A stretch of 13,673 bases of DNA from Planctomycetaceae bacterium (GCA_027080405.1 JALWSL010000612.1:1-13673), one strand, 5' to 3'. Shown: positions 1-8,824, counted from the stretch's first letter. Notes: a model not told the origin generated them from the sequence alone. Numbers and translations are program-made.

Positions 1-261
1 TGTTAGCATGGGACTGTTTTACCTGTTTCTCTGGTAAAAGACTTTCACTGCCTGATTTTATTGCGAACATATCCCGCTCTCGTCAGGTATGGGTGGGGAG
101 GAGACGGGCGGTTACCTTTGAGGCTACGCTTGTCGGGTTGAAGATGCTTGTCGGGCTGGGGATTTTTAGGCAGCTGCAACAGGGTAGGCCTGCGGGGCGG
201 ATACGCTGCCGGGGAGTGCTGGACAAAAGCCGTGTTGAAACAGAGTTGAGGAAGAGCTTAT
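1..261. other. Upstream noncoding region of the DUF1549/DUF1553 gene
   Basis: No reading frame here has a plausible start, ribosome binding site and recognisable protein. Two structures are visible. One is a 7-bp inverted repeat, TTTTACC at 17-23 and GGTAAAA at 33-39, with a 9-nt loop and no U-tract on either side. The other is a 10-bp perfect direct repeat, GCTTGTCGGG, at 128-137 and 146-155. No convincing -35/-10 pair was found. The region probably holds the promoter and leader of the gene at 262. Confidence 0.5.
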
Positions 262-2163
262 ATGTGTGGAAAAAAGACCTGTTTCTTTCTTTGTGCAATT
301 GCAGTAGCTGTGATGGGGCAGGATGTTCGGGCTCAGCGGAGGAAGCCGAAGAAGCAGGAAGTGGTTCCTGTGCCTGTTCGTCCGATAAAAATTGCTCCTT
401 TGAGGGATGACCAGGAAAAGCAGGTGCTTCGCTCGGCGAGAGTGATTGACACTTTGGTAGAGTCAAACTATCGCAAGCATGGTATCAAGCCGAACCCGAT
501 GGCCAGTGATGAACAGCTTGTCAGGCGACTCTATCTGGACATTACCGGAGCTGTGCCAAAGTACAAGCAGGCGAGGATTTATATTCGCACCAAGGCGAAA
601 GGGAAGCAGGCGCGGCTGATTGACAAGCTTTTGGAGAGTCCGGGTTACGCTTCGCATAGTTACAATTACTGGGCGGACATTTTGCGTATTTCCGACAGGA
701 TAACCAATAACGTGCCCGGTCGCCCCTATGCCGAGTGGGTGAAAAAGTGTTTTGAAGAAAACAAACCGTACGACAAATTCGTTTACGAGATGCTGACAGC
801 CGAGGGGAAAATATGGGAAAATCCCGCAGTCGGATATATTCAACGGGATGCCGGGATGCCCCTGGATGCTGTCAACAACACGGTTCGTATTTTTCTGGGA
901 ACCCAAATTGGGTGTGCCCAGTGTCATGATCATCCGTTTGATCGCTGGACACAAAAAGAATTCTACGAGATGGCGGCCTATACCTACGGCGTAAGAACCA
1001 ATCGAAGTGCGCGTGACAAAATGTTCGGTGGAAAGAACATTGTGGCCCACCTTCGGAATGAGCTTAAAAAAATTGACGACAAATACGACGGCGGAGGGAA
1101 GTACAACCGTTTTCTGAATGCCAATCTGCGGGAAGTTTATGACATCAACCGGTTGTTGGTGTTGCCCAAAGACTATCAATACGACAATGGCAAACCAAGG
1201 GAAAAGGTGACTCCTCATGCCCTGTTTGATCCTCAACCGGTTCTCAAGCCCGGCGATAATCCGCGTCAGGTCATTGCCAGGTGGATCACCTCCAGAGAGA
1301 ATCCACGATTTACCAAGACGATTGTCAACCGTCTTTGGAAGCGTGCCTTCGGTTTGGGGCTTATTGAACCGGTCGATGATATGAAAGATGACACCGTCGC
1401 CACGAACCCGGAATTGCTCGATTTTCTGGTTTCGGAAATGCACCGACTGGATTTCGATATGAAGGAGTTCATGCGCATCATCTATAATACGAAAACGTAT
1501 CAAAGAGAGGCGACGTTGGTGGAAAACGAGTTGGGAACCGATTACCACTTTCCGGGGCCAATTCTTCGCCGGATGACTCCCGAACAGGTTTGGGATTCCT
1601 TCATCAATATTGCTGTCACGCCTCCCAAAGAGTATCAGCGCGAGCCCGCTTTCGTGCAGGCGAATCTTCTCAATATCGATCTGGCCAGCATCACGCCGGA
1701 GGAAGTATTCGCGCGGGATAAGGAGCTTCGCCGGGTTACTTCCTACAAATTCCGAAATGCGAGAGATAAAAAATTCAGGCATCAGAATCTGCTGCTGGTC
1801 AGGGCGTCCGAACTACCGCAACCGGTGCCTCCTTCCCATTTTTTGAGGCAGTTTGGCCAGTCCGACCGGGAAACGATTCAGGGAAATTACGATGATGGTT
1901 CGGTTCCTCAAATCCTGCAGATGTTCAACGGGCCATTGACCCACTTGCTGCTGCACAAAAATTCGAGTCTGGTCGCAAATGTCCAGGCCAAAAAAACTCC
2001 CGAGGATCGTATCGATACAATTTTTCTTTCCATTCTGAGCCGTTTTCCCAACGAAGAGGAGAAAAAGATCGCGCTGCAGGAGGTCAGGGAAAATGGCGCA
2101 GCCGGTTATGGCAATGTCGTCTGGGCCCTGGTAAACACGCGAGAATTTCTTTTTGTGAAATAG
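262..2163 (+). CDS. Exported DUF1549/DUF1553 (PSCyt2/PSD1) protein
   Basis: The product has 633 residues and belongs to the planctomycete PSCyt2/PSD1 family, whose biochemical role is not established. Residues 1-24 form a signal peptide: a Lys-containing start, a hydrophobic stretch, and a likely cut after VRA. The DUF1549 domain spans roughly residues 55-250 and includes [12 protein letters not shown] (88-99) and the family motif [13 protein letters not shown] (218-230). That motif carries a CxxCH of the kind that can hold haem c, although haem binding is unproven. DUF1553 follows at about 333-605, with [18 protein letters not shown] (347-364). No second CxxCH exists, so the N-terminal PSCyt1 cytochrome domain found in longer relatives is absent. 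The ATG at 262 is supported by GAGGAAG at 248-254, 7 nt upstream. A DUF1501 gene follows after 89 nt, the usual partner order, which suggests co-transcription. Export across the inner membrane is expected. Confidence 0.95.
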   Translation: MCGKKTCFFLCAIAVAVMGQDVRAQRRKPKKQEVVPVPVRPIKIAPLRDDQEKQVLRSARVIDTLVESNYRKHGIKPNPMASDEQLVRRLYLDITGAVPKYKQARIYIRTKAKGKQARLIDKLLESPGYASHSYNYWADILRISDRITNNVPGRPYAEWVKKCFEENKPYDKFVYEMLTAEGKIWENPAVGYIQRDAGMPLDAVNNTVRIFLGTQIGCAQCHDHPFDRWTQKEFYEMAAYTYGVRTNRSARDKMFGGKNIVAHLRNELKKIDDKYDGGGKYNRFLNANLREVYDINRLLVLPKDYQYDNGKPREKVTPHALFDPQPVLKPGDNPRQVIARWITSRENPRFTKTIVNRLWKRAFGLGLIEPVDDMKDDTVATNPELLDFLVSEMHRLDFDMKEFMRIIYNTKTYQREATLVENELGTDYHFPGPILRRMTPEQVWDSFINIAVTPPKEYQREPAFVQANLLNIDLASITPEEVFARDKELRRVTSYKFRNARDKKFRHQNLLLVRASELPQPVPPSHFLRQFGQSDRETIQGNYDDGSVPQILQMFNGPLTHLLLHKNSSLVANVQAKKTPEDRIDTIFLSILSRFPNEEEKKIALQEVRENGAAGYGNVVWALVNTREFLFVK

Positions 2164-2252
2164 TTGCGTTATCCCACTCTCTTCTGAAACGTAGCATCCA
2201 GACATAATCGATCACTATAAAGTATTTGAGCAGTTGTAAGGACAATTTTGCC

Positions 2253-3542
2253 ATGTTGAATAAAATGACCGGTTCCGGTTACGAAGTATCCCGTCGCAAT
2301 TTCATGGAGTATGCGGCCAAAGCCTGCCTGGGGGTTTCCTCGCTGCCTCTGCTTTCTGAACCACTTCTTGCTGCCCCTGCCGGAAAGTCGACTGTAAAGG
2401 CGAAGAATGTCATCTATCTGTTTATGACCGGTGCGATGACTCACCTGGATACATTTGATTTGAAGCCAGGTTCCTCAGTTCAAGGAGAGACCAGGGGGAT
2501 CAAGACGAACGTGCCGGGGATGCAGTTTGGTTCTCTTTTGCCAGGTTTGGCAAGCCAGGCTGACAAATTGGCCGTGATTCGTTCCATGCATACCGAAACG
2601 GCCGACCATGAAGGGGCTCGCTATTTGATGCGTACCAGCTATAAGAGAATTGCAACGATCCGGCACCCGCATTTGGGATCGATGGCGATGCACTTGCAGG
2701 GTAAACGAAACAAGTTGCTTCCCGATAATGTCATTATCGGGGGTGAGGCGAGGCACCCGGGGAATGGATATCTTCCCCCTTCCACCAGTCCGCTTCCGGT
2801 GGGCGATCCTATTCGTGGATTGGAGAACACGAAAGCACCGGACTATCTGACGGAGGAGTCATTTCATCGTCGCCTGAACCTGATCAGCAAGTTTGACAAA
2901 TCCTTTCAGGCGAAATACAAGCAATCCAAAGTTGAAGCGTATAACGAGTTTTATCAGCAGGCAACAGGATTGATTTCCAGCGATGAGTTGAAAGTTTTCG
3001 ATCTTAATGAAGAAAAGAAGGAAGTTCGTGATGAATATGGCAGGGATCGTTTTGGTCAAGGTTGCCTGCTTGCCCGTCGGCTGGTGGAAAAAAATGTCCG
3101 TTTTGTCGAAGTGACCTATGGCGGTTGGGATATGCATACCGATATTTACAATCGCCTTCCCGATCGGCTTGGCGTTCTGGATAAAGCGATGACAGCTCTG
3201 TTGAAAGATCTGGATCAGCGGGGGCTTCTAAAGGAAACGATGGTTGTTCTTACCACCGAATTTGGTCGTTCTCCCAAGATCAACCAGAATGCCGGTCGTG
3301 ATCACCACCCTGCTGCCTTTTCCAGCGTTTTGGCGGGGGCGGGAATTAAAACGGGGCAGTTTTACGGTTCCTCGGACGAGGAAGGCAAGTATGCCGATGA
3401 TGATCCGGTCGCCGTTGAAGATTTCAATGCCACGATTGCCTCGGCGATGGGATTGCCACTCAACGAAGAAATTGTCGCTCCTAATGGCCGTCCTTTTCGC
3501 GTTGCCAACGAGGGAAGCCCGATTGCAGGCTTGCTGAGCTAG
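2253..3542 (+). CDS. DUF1501 family exported protein (partner of the DUF1549/DUF1553 gene)
   Basis: The product has 429 residues. The N-terminus carries a twin-arginine-type signal, SRRNFMEY at residues 13-20, followed by a moderately hydrophobic stretch and a likely cut near residues 41-45. DUF1501 belongs to the alkaline phosphatase/sulfatase-like group; the substrate is unknown. Family motifs are [11 protein letters not shown] (63-73), GGWDMH (290-295), [10 protein letters not shown] (335-344) and GRDHHP (348-353). The Asp and His residues in these motifs are likely metal or active-site ligands. The usual Gly-Gly before the first motif is TGAM here. I chose the ATG at 2253 because AAGGA at 2238-2242 lies 10 nt upstream. 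An in-frame TTG at 2226 would add nine residues and has no good binding site. The gene lies 89 nt after the DUF1549/DUF1553 gene and is probably in the same transcript. Confidence 0.93.
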   Translation: MLNKMTGSGYEVSRRNFMEYAAKACLGVSSLPLLSEPLLAAPAGKSTVKAKNVIYLFMTGAMTHLDTFDLKPGSSVQGETRGIKTNVPGMQFGSLLPGLASQADKLAVIRSMHTETADHEGARYLMRTSYKRIATIRHPHLGSMAMHLQGKRNKLLPDNVIIGGEARHPGNGYLPPSTSPLPVGDPIRGLENTKAPDYLTEESFHRRLNLISKFDKSFQAKYKQSKVEAYNEFYQQATGLISSDELKVFDLNEEKKEVRDEYGRDRFGQGCLLARRLVEKNVRFVEVTYGGWDMHTDIYNRLPDRLGVLDKAMTALLKDLDQRGLLKETMVVLTTEFGRSPKINQNAGRDHHPAAFSSVLAGAGIKTGQFYGSSDEEGKYADDDPVAVEDFNATIASAMGLPLNEEIVAPNGRPFRVANEGSPIAGLLS

Positions 3543-3900
3543 TTTGCAGCTATTCAGATGCCGGTTTGCCGTATAAAGCGAGAAGGGGATTGACTGCTTA
3601 CGCAGGCTTGTTGAAAGAGTAAATGTGGCAACACTGAAGCGGCAGATTAGGAGGAGTTCAGGTATCCTGCGTTACCTGGCGTGCTCGGTTCACCGGAATC
3701 GTGGCAGTCGGGATGAGGTTTGAGGGACTCGTGCAAAACTCGTGTCGTGTAAAACTGCCCGGGATGGAATGATTCGGGTTCCATATCCGGATTTGCCTGT
3801 TGTATAATGCAGGTCGGTGGGAGGCCTCGGTTATCAATGGCTACCGGTTGGGGCTCCGTACGCACAGATCACGATTTTCCCAAATGAGAGGCGCCTGGTT
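3543..3900. other. 358-nt noncoding gap between two DUF1501 genes
   Basis: No gene is supported here. An upstream in-frame GTG at 3817 would extend the next gene by 28 residues, but these have no signal-peptide or family character. The gap contains an imperfect 11-bp direct repeat (3730-3740 and 3746-3756) and a perfect TATAAT at 3803-3808. It looks like a promoter region for the DUF1501 gene starting at 3901. No hairpin followed by a T-run was seen after the stop at 3542. Confidence 0.5.
3779..3808 (+). promoter_or_regulatory. Candidate promoter of the second DUF1501 gene
   Basis: TATAAT at 3803-3808 matches the sigma-70 -10 consensus in all six positions. With an 18-bp spacer the -35 position would be TTCCAT (3779-3784), a poor match, so the -10 element carries the case. 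A transcript starting near 3815 would have a leader of about 86 nt before the ATG at 3901. Planctomycete promoters are not well defined, so this is tentative. Confidence 0.35.
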
Positions 3901-5274
3901 ATGTTGACGGTTTGGGGAGGGCAACAGGCTGGAGACGGGTTGTGTGATGGGTCATCCCGTCGCAACTTTCTTCGGATTGGGGGAGGTCTCGGGCTGGCTG
4001 GTTTGAATTTGCCTCAATTGCTGGCGGCTGAATCGGCGGGAAAGATTCCCAAACATAAGTCAGTCATCATGATCTATCTTGTTGGCGGGCCACCACATCA
4101 GGACATGTTCGATCTGAAACCGAATGCCCCGAAGGAAATTGCAGGCCCGTGGCGACCAATTCAGACGAATGTCCCCGGCATTGAAATTTGTGAGGCGTTT
4201 CCGCTTTTGGCAAGGCTGATGGACAAAGCTGTCATCGTGCGCTCAATTGTCGGTTCACAGAGTGGTCACGATGCGATTCAGTGTTTCAACGGGCACGATC
4301 CCAAAAAGCCGAAACCGGGCGGCGGTTGGCCACAATTCGGCTCCACAATTTCCAAACTGCAAGGAGCGGTTGATCGAACCGCGCCGCCGTTTGTCAGTTT
4401 GTGCTATCCTTGCACGCACGGTCCCTATAACGAACCTGGCCCCGGGTTTCTGGGCGTGTCGCAATCTCCATTCCGGCCACTCGGAGACACCAGGCAGGAT
4501 ATGGTTCTCAATGGAATTACGCTGGAACGGCTCGGGAATCGGAAAGAATTGTTAACGAGCCTCGATCAATTCAAGCGTCAGGCGGATGCGTCCGGCATGA
4601 TGGACGGCCTGGATACTTTCAATCAGCAGGCGATGGGTGTTTTGACTTCTTCAAAACTGGCTGATGCACTTGATCTTTCCAAAGAAGATCCCGAGATTGT
4701 GAAGCGGTACGGGACAGGCGATCCCAAAATTCACATGGATGGCAATGGGGCTCCCCGTGTGCCTCAAAGTTTATTGGTGGCTCGCCGATTGATCGAAGCG
4801 GGAGCACGTGTCGTCACACTCAATTACAGCAAATGGGATTGGCATGGCGGCGGCAAAAATCATTCCAATTCCATCTTCAAACGTGAGGCGATCGATTTCC
4901 CTGTGTTTGATCAGTGTGTCAGCGCCTTGATTGAAGACCTGCATGAACGGGGCATGGCGGATGATTGCACCGTTGCGATTTGGGGGGAATTCGGACGCAC
5001 ACCGAAGATCAGTTCGCAGGTTGGGCGTGATCATTGGCCTCGTGTGAATTCTGCGTTTCTCTTTGGCGGTGGAATGAAAACCGGACAGGTTATCGGTGAA
5101 ACTGACAGGCTCGGCGGCGAAGCCGTTAAACGCCCCGTCACCTTCCCGGAACTGTTTTCGACGCTGCATCACAACATGGGAATCGACACCAGGACAACAA
5201 CCATCAATGATTTGAACGGTCGTCCGCAATACCTTGTGGAAAACGATGCCGCCCCACTGGCAGAATTGATATGA
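3901..5274 (+). CDS. DUF1501 family exported protein (second copy)
   Basis: The product has 457 residues. A twin-arginine-type signal, SSRRNFLRIGGG (18-29), is followed by a hydrophobic stretch ending at LLAAE (40-44). Family motifs are VGGPPHQDMFDLKPNAP (61-77), KWDWH (311-315), GEFGRTPKI (362-370) and GRDHWP (375-380). The third motif normally begins Thr-Glu and the WDxH motif normally has Gly-Gly before it; here these read Gly-Glu and Ser-Lys. An unusual CYPCTH (168-173) adds a CxxC pair just before the conserved PGFLG segment (181-185). I chose the ATG at 3901 because GAGAGG (3886-3891) lies 9 nt upstream; the GTG at 3817 seems too early. The conserved N-terminal block resembles the third copy (5456-6874) more than the first. 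No DUF1549/DUF1553 gene lies next to it. Role and substrate are unknown; the likely location is the periplasm or cell surface. Confidence 0.93.
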   Translation: MLTVWGGQQAGDGLCDGSSRRNFLRIGGGLGLAGLNLPQLLAAESAGKIPKHKSVIMIYLVGGPPHQDMFDLKPNAPKEIAGPWRPIQTNVPGIEICEAFPLLARLMDKAVIVRSIVGSQSGHDAIQCFNGHDPKKPKPGGGWPQFGSTISKLQGAVDRTAPPFVSLCYPCTHGPYNEPGPGFLGVSQSPFRPLGDTRQDMVLNGITLERLGNRKELLTSLDQFKRQADASGMMDGLDTFNQQAMGVLTSSKLADALDLSKEDPEIVKRYGTGDPKIHMDGNGAPRVPQSLLVARRLIEAGARVVTLNYSKWDWHGGGKNHSNSIFKREAIDFPVFDQCVSALIEDLHERGMADDCTVAIWGEFGRTPKISSQVGRDHWPRVNSAFLFGGGMKTGQVIGETDRLGGEAVKRPVTFPELFSTLHHNMGIDTRTTTINDLNGRPQYLVENDAAPLAELI

Positions 5275-5308
5275 GTGACGTGAATCAAGGTGTGCATTTT
5301 CAGTAAGG

Positions 5309-5323
5309 CTGGATTCTATCCAG
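5309..5323 (+). repeat. Short inverted repeat after the second DUF1501 gene
   Basis: CTGGAT (5309-5314) and ATCCAG (5318-5323) form a perfect 6-bp stem with a TCT loop, 35 nt beyond the stop codon at 5274. The following bases are T-rich but interrupted, so it is at best a weak terminator. It could also be a binding site for the downstream gene. Confidence 0.3.
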
Positions 5324-5369
5324 TATAGTTTCAGTTTAATATAACACGCTTACGTTGGATTGCGTTCTG

Positions 5370-5391
5370 TTAAAGCGACGGATTAAAGCGA
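5370..5391 (+). repeat. Perfect 9-bp direct repeat upstream of the third DUF1501 gene
   Basis: TTAAAGCGA occurs at 5370-5378 and again at 5383-5391, separated by CGGA, giving a 13-bp period. The pair lies about 65 nt before the start at 5456. Tandem sites with near-helical spacing are typical of regulator half-sites, but no regulator is visible in the window. Confidence 0.4.
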
Positions 5392-5455
5392 TGGCGTGGT
5401 GTTGTGATCAAACGGGGTTGGCCCGGTTTACTTTCTTTCTCGGGAAATGGATCCT

Positions 5456-6874
5456 ATGAATCTTCAATCTTTGACGAACTCTTCAGCGGTTTCACGGCGC
5501 GCGTTTTTGGTGGCATCGAGTTGCGGATTGGCTGGGACTGCTTGGGGACATCGAGATGCCGTCGCTGCCAGTTCAACTGCGAAGGCAAAGTCGACCATTC
5601 TGTTTTTTCTGTGCGGCGGTGCCTCGCATATCGATATGTGGGATATGAAACCAGATGCGCCAGCCGATTTTCGAGGGCCGTTTCTACCGATTGAAACTTC
5701 TGCGCCCGGCGTGCGGTTGTGTGAGCATCTCCCAATGCTCGCGAAACAGGCTCATCACCTGGCGGTGGTGAACAGCGTCGGAGCGACAGTCAATACGAAC
5801 GATCATCATGCCGGTTACTATTATAATTTGACCGGGCATGTTCCCGATCAGTCATTCGTTCGATTGGGAAACAATCGGACGCCGTTCCCCGATGACTGGC
5901 CGTTCATGGGATCGGTTGTTGCCTCCCGAACGAAACCCAATGCGGTGCTCCCCAATGCGATTACGTTGCCTCACAAGCCGAGCAAAGCGCCATACACCCG
6001 GCCCGGTCAATTCGCGGCTCGCATTGGTGTCGAATATGATCCGCTTTACGTCAATGGGAATCCGCAAAAGCTGTTAAGTTTTCAAGCCCCTTCGCTTGTT
6101 CTTGAAGGAGACATTACCGCGGATCGGCTAGGTGATCGGTACTCGCTGCTACGGGAAATCGATGCGGCTCGCCGGCTTCTTGAAAACGAAATGGAAGGGG
6201 CAACGCTGAAGAAACATCAGGAAAGAGCGATTTCCCTGTTGATGTCTTCCGGGGCGACCAGGGCCTTTGATGTTTCACAGGAACCGCTGGCAATACGCGA
6301 AAGATATGGCCAGTCGATCAACGGAATGAGTTTGCTACTGGCCAGAAGACTGGCGGAAGTGGGAGTTCCATTCATTACGGTATTCTGGAAGGAGGATGCC
6401 CGGAAACTGGCCAGGAAATGTGCCAGCGCGGGCGGGTGGGATACGCATAGCAACAACTTCAAATGCTTGCAGGAAAACCTGATGCCCGAATTTGATCGCT
6501 GTTTTTCTGCCCTGCTCGAGGACCTTTCCAACCGGGGCATGCTGGATGAAACATTGTTGCTGGTTACCAGTGAAATGGGGCGCAAACCGAAAATCGGCGA
6601 CCCTCGCAGCGGTGGTGCTATTGGAGCAGGTCGAGACCATTGGACGCATTGTTTGACAGACGTTTTGGCAGGCGGGGGCATCCGTGGTGGCCAGACCTAC
6701 GGTTCGAGTGACAAACGGGCCGAGTATCCGGAAACGGATCGTGTGACGCCGGCAGACATCACCAAGTCTGTCTATCATGCGATGGGAATTCACAATCTGG
6801 AAGCAACCGATAAATTGGGCCGTCCGTATAATCTGCTCGATGAGGGAGAAGTCATCAGTAAGCTTTTCGGGTAG
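5456..6874 (+). CDS. DUF1501 family exported protein (third copy)
   Basis: The product has 472 residues from the ATG at 5456. A twin-arginine-type signal, VSRRAFLVASS, sits at residues 12-22 and a likely cut falls after DAVAA. Family motifs are CGGASHIDMWDMKPDAP (53-69), SAGGWDTHSNNF (324-335), SEMGRKPKIGDPRSGG (372-387) and GRDHWTH (392-398). The Ser-Glu-Met-Gly-Arg form, the Gly-rich insertion before GRDHW, and the Cys-containing segment before GGWDTH mark a DUF1501 subgroup distinct from the first copy. Starts at 5447 and 5456 are both in frame. GGGAA (5442-5446) lies 9 nt before 5456 but touches 5447, so 5456 is preferred, with small consequence. The gene ends 30 nt from the convergent propeller gene. 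Function is unknown beyond likely membership of the alkaline phosphatase/sulfatase-like group and export from the cytoplasm. Confidence 0.93.
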   Translation: MNLQSLTNSSAVSRRAFLVASSCGLAGTAWGHRDAVAASSTAKAKSTILFFLCGGASHIDMWDMKPDAPADFRGPFLPIETSAPGVRLCEHLPMLAKQAHHLAVVNSVGATVNTNDHHAGYYYNLTGHVPDQSFVRLGNNRTPFPDDWPFMGSVVASRTKPNAVLPNAITLPHKPSKAPYTRPGQFAARIGVEYDPLYVNGNPQKLLSFQAPSLVLEGDITADRLGDRYSLLREIDAARRLLENEMEGATLKKHQERAISLLMSSGATRAFDVSQEPLAIRERYGQSINGMSLLLARRLAEVGVPFITVFWKEDARKLARKCASAGGWDTHSNNFKCLQENLMPEFDRCFSALLEDLSNRGMLDETLLLVTSEMGRKPKIGDPRSGGAIGAGRDHWTHCLTDVLAGGGIRGGQTYGSSDKRAEYPETDRVTPADITKSVYHAMGIHNLEATDKLGRPYNLLDEGEVISKLFG

Positions 6875-6904
6875 ATCAACCCTTTTTATGCACATTGGTG
6901 CGAA

Positions 6905-8794
6905 TTATTGATCGATGCGGATGACTGCCCGGGCAGAAAATGAGTTGTATTTCGCCTTGATTTCGATTTCTGTCCCGTTTGTACCTCCCGGAAGGGAAGC
7001 AGGAGCAAAATAGGTTCCCGTCTTTTTTTCAAGTTTCCCGAACAGTGGTTCGCTCCACTGGATCTCATCCGGTTTGACCAATCGCAGGAAGAAACCACGG
7101 TCATTGTAGAGCTGTCCCTGAAGATTTTGCTTCCAGCCAGTCCTTAAAACCTGCATGCCGGGTGAAAGGATTATCCCGCCCGGTCTTGAGGATTCCTTTT
7201 CTTTCGCCAGGACTGATAGCGGTTCGAGAATTTCCGACGCCGCGCTGGTGTTGTCAATCGGGCCGATCGCGGAAAGCGCATTCGGCTGTCGAATATAGAT
7301 CCTGCTTTTGGAGAGAACCGGGACTGCAAGGACAGGTTCGACGTTTTGGCACGAGCTGATTTTCATGCCAGGTTCATCGCCATCGATATTGGCGTCCAGA
7401 GAACACCAGCGACCGCCTGTTGATGTCGCCAGTAACTGTTGACCAGCAAAGATGAGATGAGGGAATGCAGGTTCTGTTTTTCTGTCGTTTTCCAAAACAT
7501 CGACGTTTCCGGCATCCTTTTCCATGTCCGCGACCGGTGGTGTCAGAGGAACATCGTCCAGCACCAATTCCGAGAGTTTTTTCCCCGATGGAATCTCGTA
7601 TTCGCGAAGCAAACTTTCTGCATTGAAAGTGTACAATCTGTTTTCATGGAGCAGAGTTGTCGTCATCAGGGAAGCGGTTGGGCGAATCCGTGTCGCTGCC
7701 TTGATTTCGTTTTTATTTACTCCAGTCGAAATATTTGATCCTGAAGAGGAGGGATCCACTTCGGGAGGGAGATCAAACAGGTCGATCCACCACTCGATCG
7801 CGTCCGGGTTTTCAGTGTTCTCGGGTTGTTTTCGGGATTTTCCGGACAGGACGGCGAGACGCTCCGATTCAAAAAGCAGTTCCCGAACTGATGCCTGCGG
7901 ATCGGACAGTTTGCACATGGCTACGGGCTTGCCTGTTCTCATTTGCACAAGACGGATGACACCCGGTTCCAGTTGGGCAATCGCGACAACCTGATGGCGA
8001 TAGACCGCGGAGATTGCAGCGGGCAAGGTTTCGGAAAGCGTTGACTGCTCACTTTGAATGGCCCAGATGACCTGCCCATTTCTGCGATCCAGAGAAACAA
8101 GCCAATTTGTCGCTTTTGTTTGTTCGGAGTTACTCCAGCTAACCGGGATAACCAGGCATTGTTCAAAAATAAGTGGAGGAGCGATGGAAACCGGATCGCT
8201 TTGCAGTCCGACAATGTGAGACAACGATTTTTTCCAGAGTAGATGTCCCAAGTCGCTATCCAGAACATGAAGTTCCCCTGACCTGGAGAGCGAAAATAAT
8301 TGTCTCAACAGGGGATCGCCGACCAGGATCGGTGCCTGTTTCGCTTCTGGTTGCACTTGTGTTTGGCTGTACTCGCGCTGGGAAATTTCTGCCTTCGCCG
8401 GCATTGAGTATTGATAGACAAACTCGGGGTCCCGACCATGAACATTCCAGCAGAAAATCTGGTGTGAAAGAGACTGACCCGTCCCCTCGATCTGTCCTGA
8501 CTGTGTTGAGGCAAGGTAGAGTTTGTCGTTGAATACCAGCGGAGCAGAATCGCCTTTCAGGTGGTTCAAGGTCCAAAGAGGCAAATTCGCAAGATCGGGA
8601 TTCGAAGAGGTGTCCCGAGGCCATTGAAAAGTGAAACGGGTTTCCCGGGAAATACGATTATGTTGCGGCCCGTCGAATCGGGGCCATGTCATTGGTTCCG
8701 CAGCCTCAACGGCGCAACCTGTTCCTGGTGAAGAAAAACTTTCCAGAAAGAGAACCAGGCCGAGCAGAACAACAGTTCGAGAAGACGCTTTCAA
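6905..8794 (-). CDS. Exported PQQ-like beta-propeller protein with C-terminal Ig-like domain
   Basis: The product has 629 residues. An N-terminal signal segment (2-32; hydrophobic stretch VVLLGLVLFL at 8-17) precedes TWPRFDGPQHNRIS (36-49), the opening motif shared with the protein at 12394-13656. Degenerate propeller blades follow, for example GELHVLDSDLGHLLWKKS (173-190) and WLVSLDRRNGQVIWA (231-245). No enzymatic PQQ ligand set was recognised, so a scaffold or binding role is more likely than dehydrogenase activity. Residues of about 539-629 look like a bacterial Ig-like (BIG) domain: SPGMQVLRTG, then EIQWSEP, KKTGTYFAP and SFSARAVIRI. Cys27 is preceded by GTG, a weak lipobox. The start is TTG at 8794, with GGAGGG (8806-8801) 6 nt upstream. 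No ATG fits; the earlier TTG at 8845 lies inside a hairpin. Confidence 0.85.
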   Translation of the reverse strand: MKASSRTVVLLGLVLFLESFSSPGTGCAVEAAEPMTWPRFDGPQHNRISRETRFTFQWPRDTSSNPDLANLPLWTLNHLKGDSAPLVFNDKLYLASTQSGQIEGTGQSLSHQIFCWNVHGRDPEFVYQYSMPAKAEISQREYSQTQVQPEAKQAPILVGDPLLRQLFSLSRSGELHVLDSDLGHLLWKKSLSHIVGLQSDPVSIAPPLIFEQCLVIPVSWSNSEQTKATNWLVSLDRRNGQVIWAIQSEQSTLSETLPAAISAVYRHQVVAIAQLEPGVIRLVQMRTGKPVAMCKLSDPQASVRELLFESERLAVLSGKSRKQPENTENPDAIEWWIDLFDLPPEVDPSSSGSNISTGVNKNEIKAATRIRPTASLMTTTLLHENRLYTFNAESLLREYEIPSGKKLSELVLDDVPLTPPVADMEKDAGNVDVLENDRKTEPAFPHLIFAGQQLLATSTGGRWCSLDANIDGDEPGMKISSCQNVEPVLAVPVLSKSRIYIRQPNALSAIGPIDNTSAASEILEPLSVLAKEKESSRPGGIILSPGMQVLRTGWKQNLQGQLYNDRGFFLRLVKPDEIQWSEPLFGKLEKKTGTYFAPASLPGGTNGTEIEIKAKYNSFSARAVIRIDQ

Positions 8795-8800
8795 CGACGT

Positions 8801-8806
8801 CCCTCC
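8801..8806 (-). promoter_or_regulatory. Shine-Dalgarno site fixing the TTG start of the propeller gene
   Basis: On the minus strand GGAGGG (8806 to 8801) lies 6 nt before TTG at 8794-8792. This is the strongest ribosome binding site near the start of this gene. It decides the start because no ATG or GTG precedes the signal peptide at a sensible distance. Confidence 0.7.
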
Positions 8807-8824
8807 GTTCAGAATAAGTCGAAT

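Noticed and set aside
463..1782. Long minus-strand open frame of 439 codons opposite the DUF1549/DUF1553 gene
   Set aside because: It is antisense to a clear family member, has no recognisable domain, and its composition is that of a shadow frame.
3817..3900. In-frame GTG extension of the second DUF1501 protein
   Set aside because: The 28 added residues would push the twin-arginine signal far from the N-terminus, and the ATG at 3901 has the better-placed binding site.
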